A stretch of 5,252 bases of DNA from positions 1-5,252 of the forward strand of contig JACPXA010000011.1 in NCBI GenBank assembly GCA_016196785.1, given 5' to 3'. A program made the translations under genes and the position numbers. The DNA comes from Elusimicrobiota bacterium. GTDB taxonomy: Bacteria > Elusimicrobiota > Elusimicrobia > 2-01-FULL-59-12 > JACPXA01. A model generated the notes under the pieces. The model worked only from the letters and a program-made list of their open reading frames with translations, was not told the DNA's origin and did no database searches. Positions 3,726-5,252 of the stretch are shown here, one piece after another (the stretch's first letter is position 1; every line of letters starts with the position of its first letter).

Positions 3726-5252
3726 TCAGCAGTCTCTGTATGCGTCACGACATCCTTTATAACACTAATGGCTGTCCTAACAGGTGTTGGAATACCTAAA
3801 AGTTGGAGTGCGGTATCTAGGACGACGTCGCCTCCGACCGTGCCGGCAGTCCTTACCATGGGATTGAGAGCTGCAGAAAGTGGATCCACGTAGTTGTCAA
3901 ACCCAACTTGCGCCCTTCCAGAACCATAATCGACCATTGGTATTGACTCTCCGTTTGGACCGCGGATTGCTCCGACAACATGCCCCCCTTGTCTCTGGTT
4001 ACGTTCCGCATAAGCTGATAGAGTTCGGTCTTGACGCATAGCCTCAGCTGAAGCCAACATCCTTCCCTCAGCTCTCCCACCTTTCTGTCCACCATCAACA
4101 GCCCGCTGGAAGTCGCCGTTGGCGATGGCCATGGCAACAGTCGCAGCCGCAGCACTGGCAGCACTGCGCCAGGCGCCTTGGCCTGGGTCACCTCCCACGA
4201 TTGCTGCACCGGTCGCTCCTTGGCCCGCTGCCATGGCGGCGTTCGTTAACACATTCCCTGGGAACGGAGGAGCAGGAATAAACGCTCCTACGACGGCAAA
4301 TCCTGCCTGAACAGTACCCAATAGGGCCCCGCGACCAGGGTCTCCTCCCACTAAAGCCGCAGAGGCGGCCCCGCCTCCTATGGGACCCCCCACAGCGGTC
4401 GCCGCATAGGCTAACATCCCACGTCCATAGGATTCAAAGAATCCTCGCCCCCGTTCAAGGTTAGCCCCAAAGGTCGAGATGCCGTTGTAGGTGGCCGAAT
4501 AAGCCATTGAAGCCGCCAAGGAACCTGCAACGGGCCCCGCAACGGATGAGACCGCCGCGAACACCACAATCGCTACGACGGCAGCAGCCACCGGGGCTAC
4601 CCATTGGCGGAAGAACCTGCCTACACTTCTCCAGAAGGAATGGCCCGTGGGGTCGGTGTAGATCAAAGGATTGTTACGGCAATACGTGTACCGATTCAGG
4701 GTCTGAGGGTCGGACGGTGCCTGAACAATCGTGTCGGGCTGGATAAATCTTCCGAGCTGCGGGTCATAGTAGCGCGCCCCGAAGTAGTACAACCCCGTGG
4801 AATCGTCCAATCGTTTCCCCGTGAACTTTTGGGGGGCATCGACGGTTCCCTCACCCCGGGTTAGAGATCCAAACGGGGAAAATTCGTTGAGGCGGACTTG
4901 CTGGCCCGTATGATCCGTGATCAGGTTGACGGAGCCCAGGTGGTCGCCGTGATAGAACTTGAGAGAAACTCCCGGCGGCAGAGTGGTGGAGGCGTACGCC
5001 TTTCCGACGAAGGTCTCCTCGACGGCGCGGAAGAAGCGGCGGAGCGAAGCGTAGGCGCGGCAGGGGACAGTCCCCTTGGCCAGCAAGAGCGGGGTGCGCT
5101 CGAGGGTAGCGAGACGTGTGGGCCCAAAGAAGATGTGGGTTCGGGTGGTGCCTCCGGGGAGGACCTCATAGAGGGAGCCGATGGTGGTCGTCGTGGTGGT
5201 GGGGGTGATCAACTGGACCCGGCCGCCGTCGCCGTCATAGAGGAAGCGAGTG
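3722..5252 (-). CDS. Rhs repeat protein with C-terminal toxin region, N-terminus off the right edge
   Basis: The frame is open through the right edge, so the 510 codons here are the C-terminal part of a larger protein. Counting from the edge, a YD repeat (LYDGDGGRV) is at 4-12 and IGSLYEV at 24-30. The Rhs core follows: YHGDHLGSV near 100-108, FTGKRLDDSTGLYYFGARYY near 143-162, LGRFIQPD near 166-173, LNRYTY near 185-190 and the boundary DPTGH near 200-204. In Rhs proteins this core forms the shell around the toxin and ends in a self-cleavage region. Beyond it lies a membrane-like, Gly/Ala-rich region (about 218-380), with a duplicated VGGDPGxGA motif. The last 125 or so residues are polar and then end in a hydrophobic helix. 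I recognise no nuclease, deaminase or ADP-ribosyltransferase motif there, so the toxic activity is unknown. Probably exported and used in competition between cells. The next gene overlaps by 4 bases. Confidence 0.9.
   Translation of the reverse strand, partial: TRFLYDGDGGRVQLITPTTTTTTIGSLYEVLPGGTTRTHIFFGPTRLATLERTPLLLAKGTVPCRAYASLRRFFRAVEETFVGKAYASTTLPPGVSLKFYHGDHLGSVNLITDHTGQQVRLNEFSPFGSLTRGEGTVDAPQKFTGKRLDDSTGLYYFGARYYDPQLGRFIQPDTIVQAPSDPQTLNRYTYCRNNPLIYTDPTGHSFWRSVGRFFRQWVAPVAAAVVAIVVFAAVSSVAGPVAGSLAASMAYSATYNGISTFGANLERGRGFFESYGRGMLAYAATAVGGPIGGGAASAALVGGDPGRGALLGTVQAGFAVVGAFIPAPPFPGNVLTNAAMAAGQGATGAAIVGGDPGQGAWRSAASAAAATVAMAIANGDFQRAVDGGQKGGRAEGRMLASAEAMRQDRTLSAYAERNQRQGGHVVGAIRGPNGESIPMVDYGSGRAQVGFDNYVDPLSAALNPMVRTAGTVGGDVVLDTALQLLGIPTPVRTAISVIKDVVTHTETAE
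4160..4372 (-). repeat. Duplicated glycine-rich motif in the Rhs pretoxin region
   Basis: Two related 20-residue segments, GAASAALVGGDPGRGALLGT (4313-4372) and GATGAAIVGGDPGQGAWRSA (4160-4219), lie about 51 residues apart. Both carry GGDPGxGA. They point to an internal duplication within a hydrophobic, small-residue region of the kind that packs as glycine-zipper helices. Confidence 0.6.
4970..5092 (-). repeat. In-frame insert in the Rhs gene with REP-like palindromes
   Basis: Rhs proteins usually go from the FxGxTRLA stretch to YHGDHLGS in about 10-20 residues. Here about 40 extra residues intervene, including KGTVPCRAYASLRRFF. The DNA holds a 15-base near-perfect palindrome AGGGGACAGTCCCCT (5062-5076, odd centre) and a 12-base perfect palindrome AGGCGTACGCCT (4990-5001). 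GGGGACAGTCCCC-type palindromes are familiar from REP-like intergenic repeats in several phyla. I read this as a repeat captured in frame; the insert boundaries are estimates. Confidence 0.45.

Noticed and set aside
3853..5169. Shadow frames in the Rhs gene (minus 3853-4209 and 4921-5169, plus 4119-4310, 4507-4746 and 4604-4864)
   Set aside because: They lie in other frames of a gene with clear Rhs core motifs and carry no domain.

Overview
The window is bacterial. All supported genes lie on the minus strand, so they read from right to left. The protein families present (Rhs repeat protein, PilZ domain, acyl carrier protein, FabH-like ketosynthase) and the moderately GC-rich composition suggest a free-living, probably Gram-negative bacterium. 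Nothing visible fixes the phylum. Nitrospirota, Methylomirabilota and Desulfobacterota-like lineages are only guesses.

Right part (5252 to about 2334): an Rhs-type polymorphic toxin locus. The 3' portion of an Rhs gene enters from the right edge. It carries a YD repeat, the Rhs core with its conserved DPTGH boundary, a Gly/Ala-rich hydrophobic pretoxin region with an internal duplication, and an unassigned C-terminal tail. Its stop overlaps by 4 bases (ATGA) the start of a 100-residue membrane protein, the likely immunity protein. A CPBP (CAAX/Abi-type) intramembrane protease with all three conserved motifs follows closely, perhaps as a second self-protection gene. The Rhs gene also holds an in-frame segment bounded by short palindromes that looks like a captured REP-like repeat.

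Middle (1979 to 2333): a gap without a convincing gene. It holds three directly repeated copies, one of them partial, and one inverted, diverged copy of a motif built on GGTACCATTTCC. These are probably the remains of mobile-element ends. The last base of the rightmost copy is the last base of the CPBP stop codon.

Left part (1978 to 1): a compact five-gene operon behind a near-consensus sigma70 promoter (TTGACA, 17 bases, TAGAAT). The promoter is so close to the first start codon that the message should be leaderless or nearly so. The genes are a small helix-turn-helix protein, two paralogous single-pass membrane miniproteins, an acyl carrier protein, and an open frame that joins an N-terminal PilZ domain to a C-terminal ketoacyl synthase III (KAS III). 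The last gene runs off the left edge. The PilZ domain keeps both cyclic-di-GMP-binding motifs and the synthase keeps its active-site Cys. The layout suggests a dedicated ACP-dependent acyl condensation under direct cyclic-di-GMP control. This PilZ-KAS III fusion with its own ACP and membrane miniproteins is the most likely undescribed system in the window.
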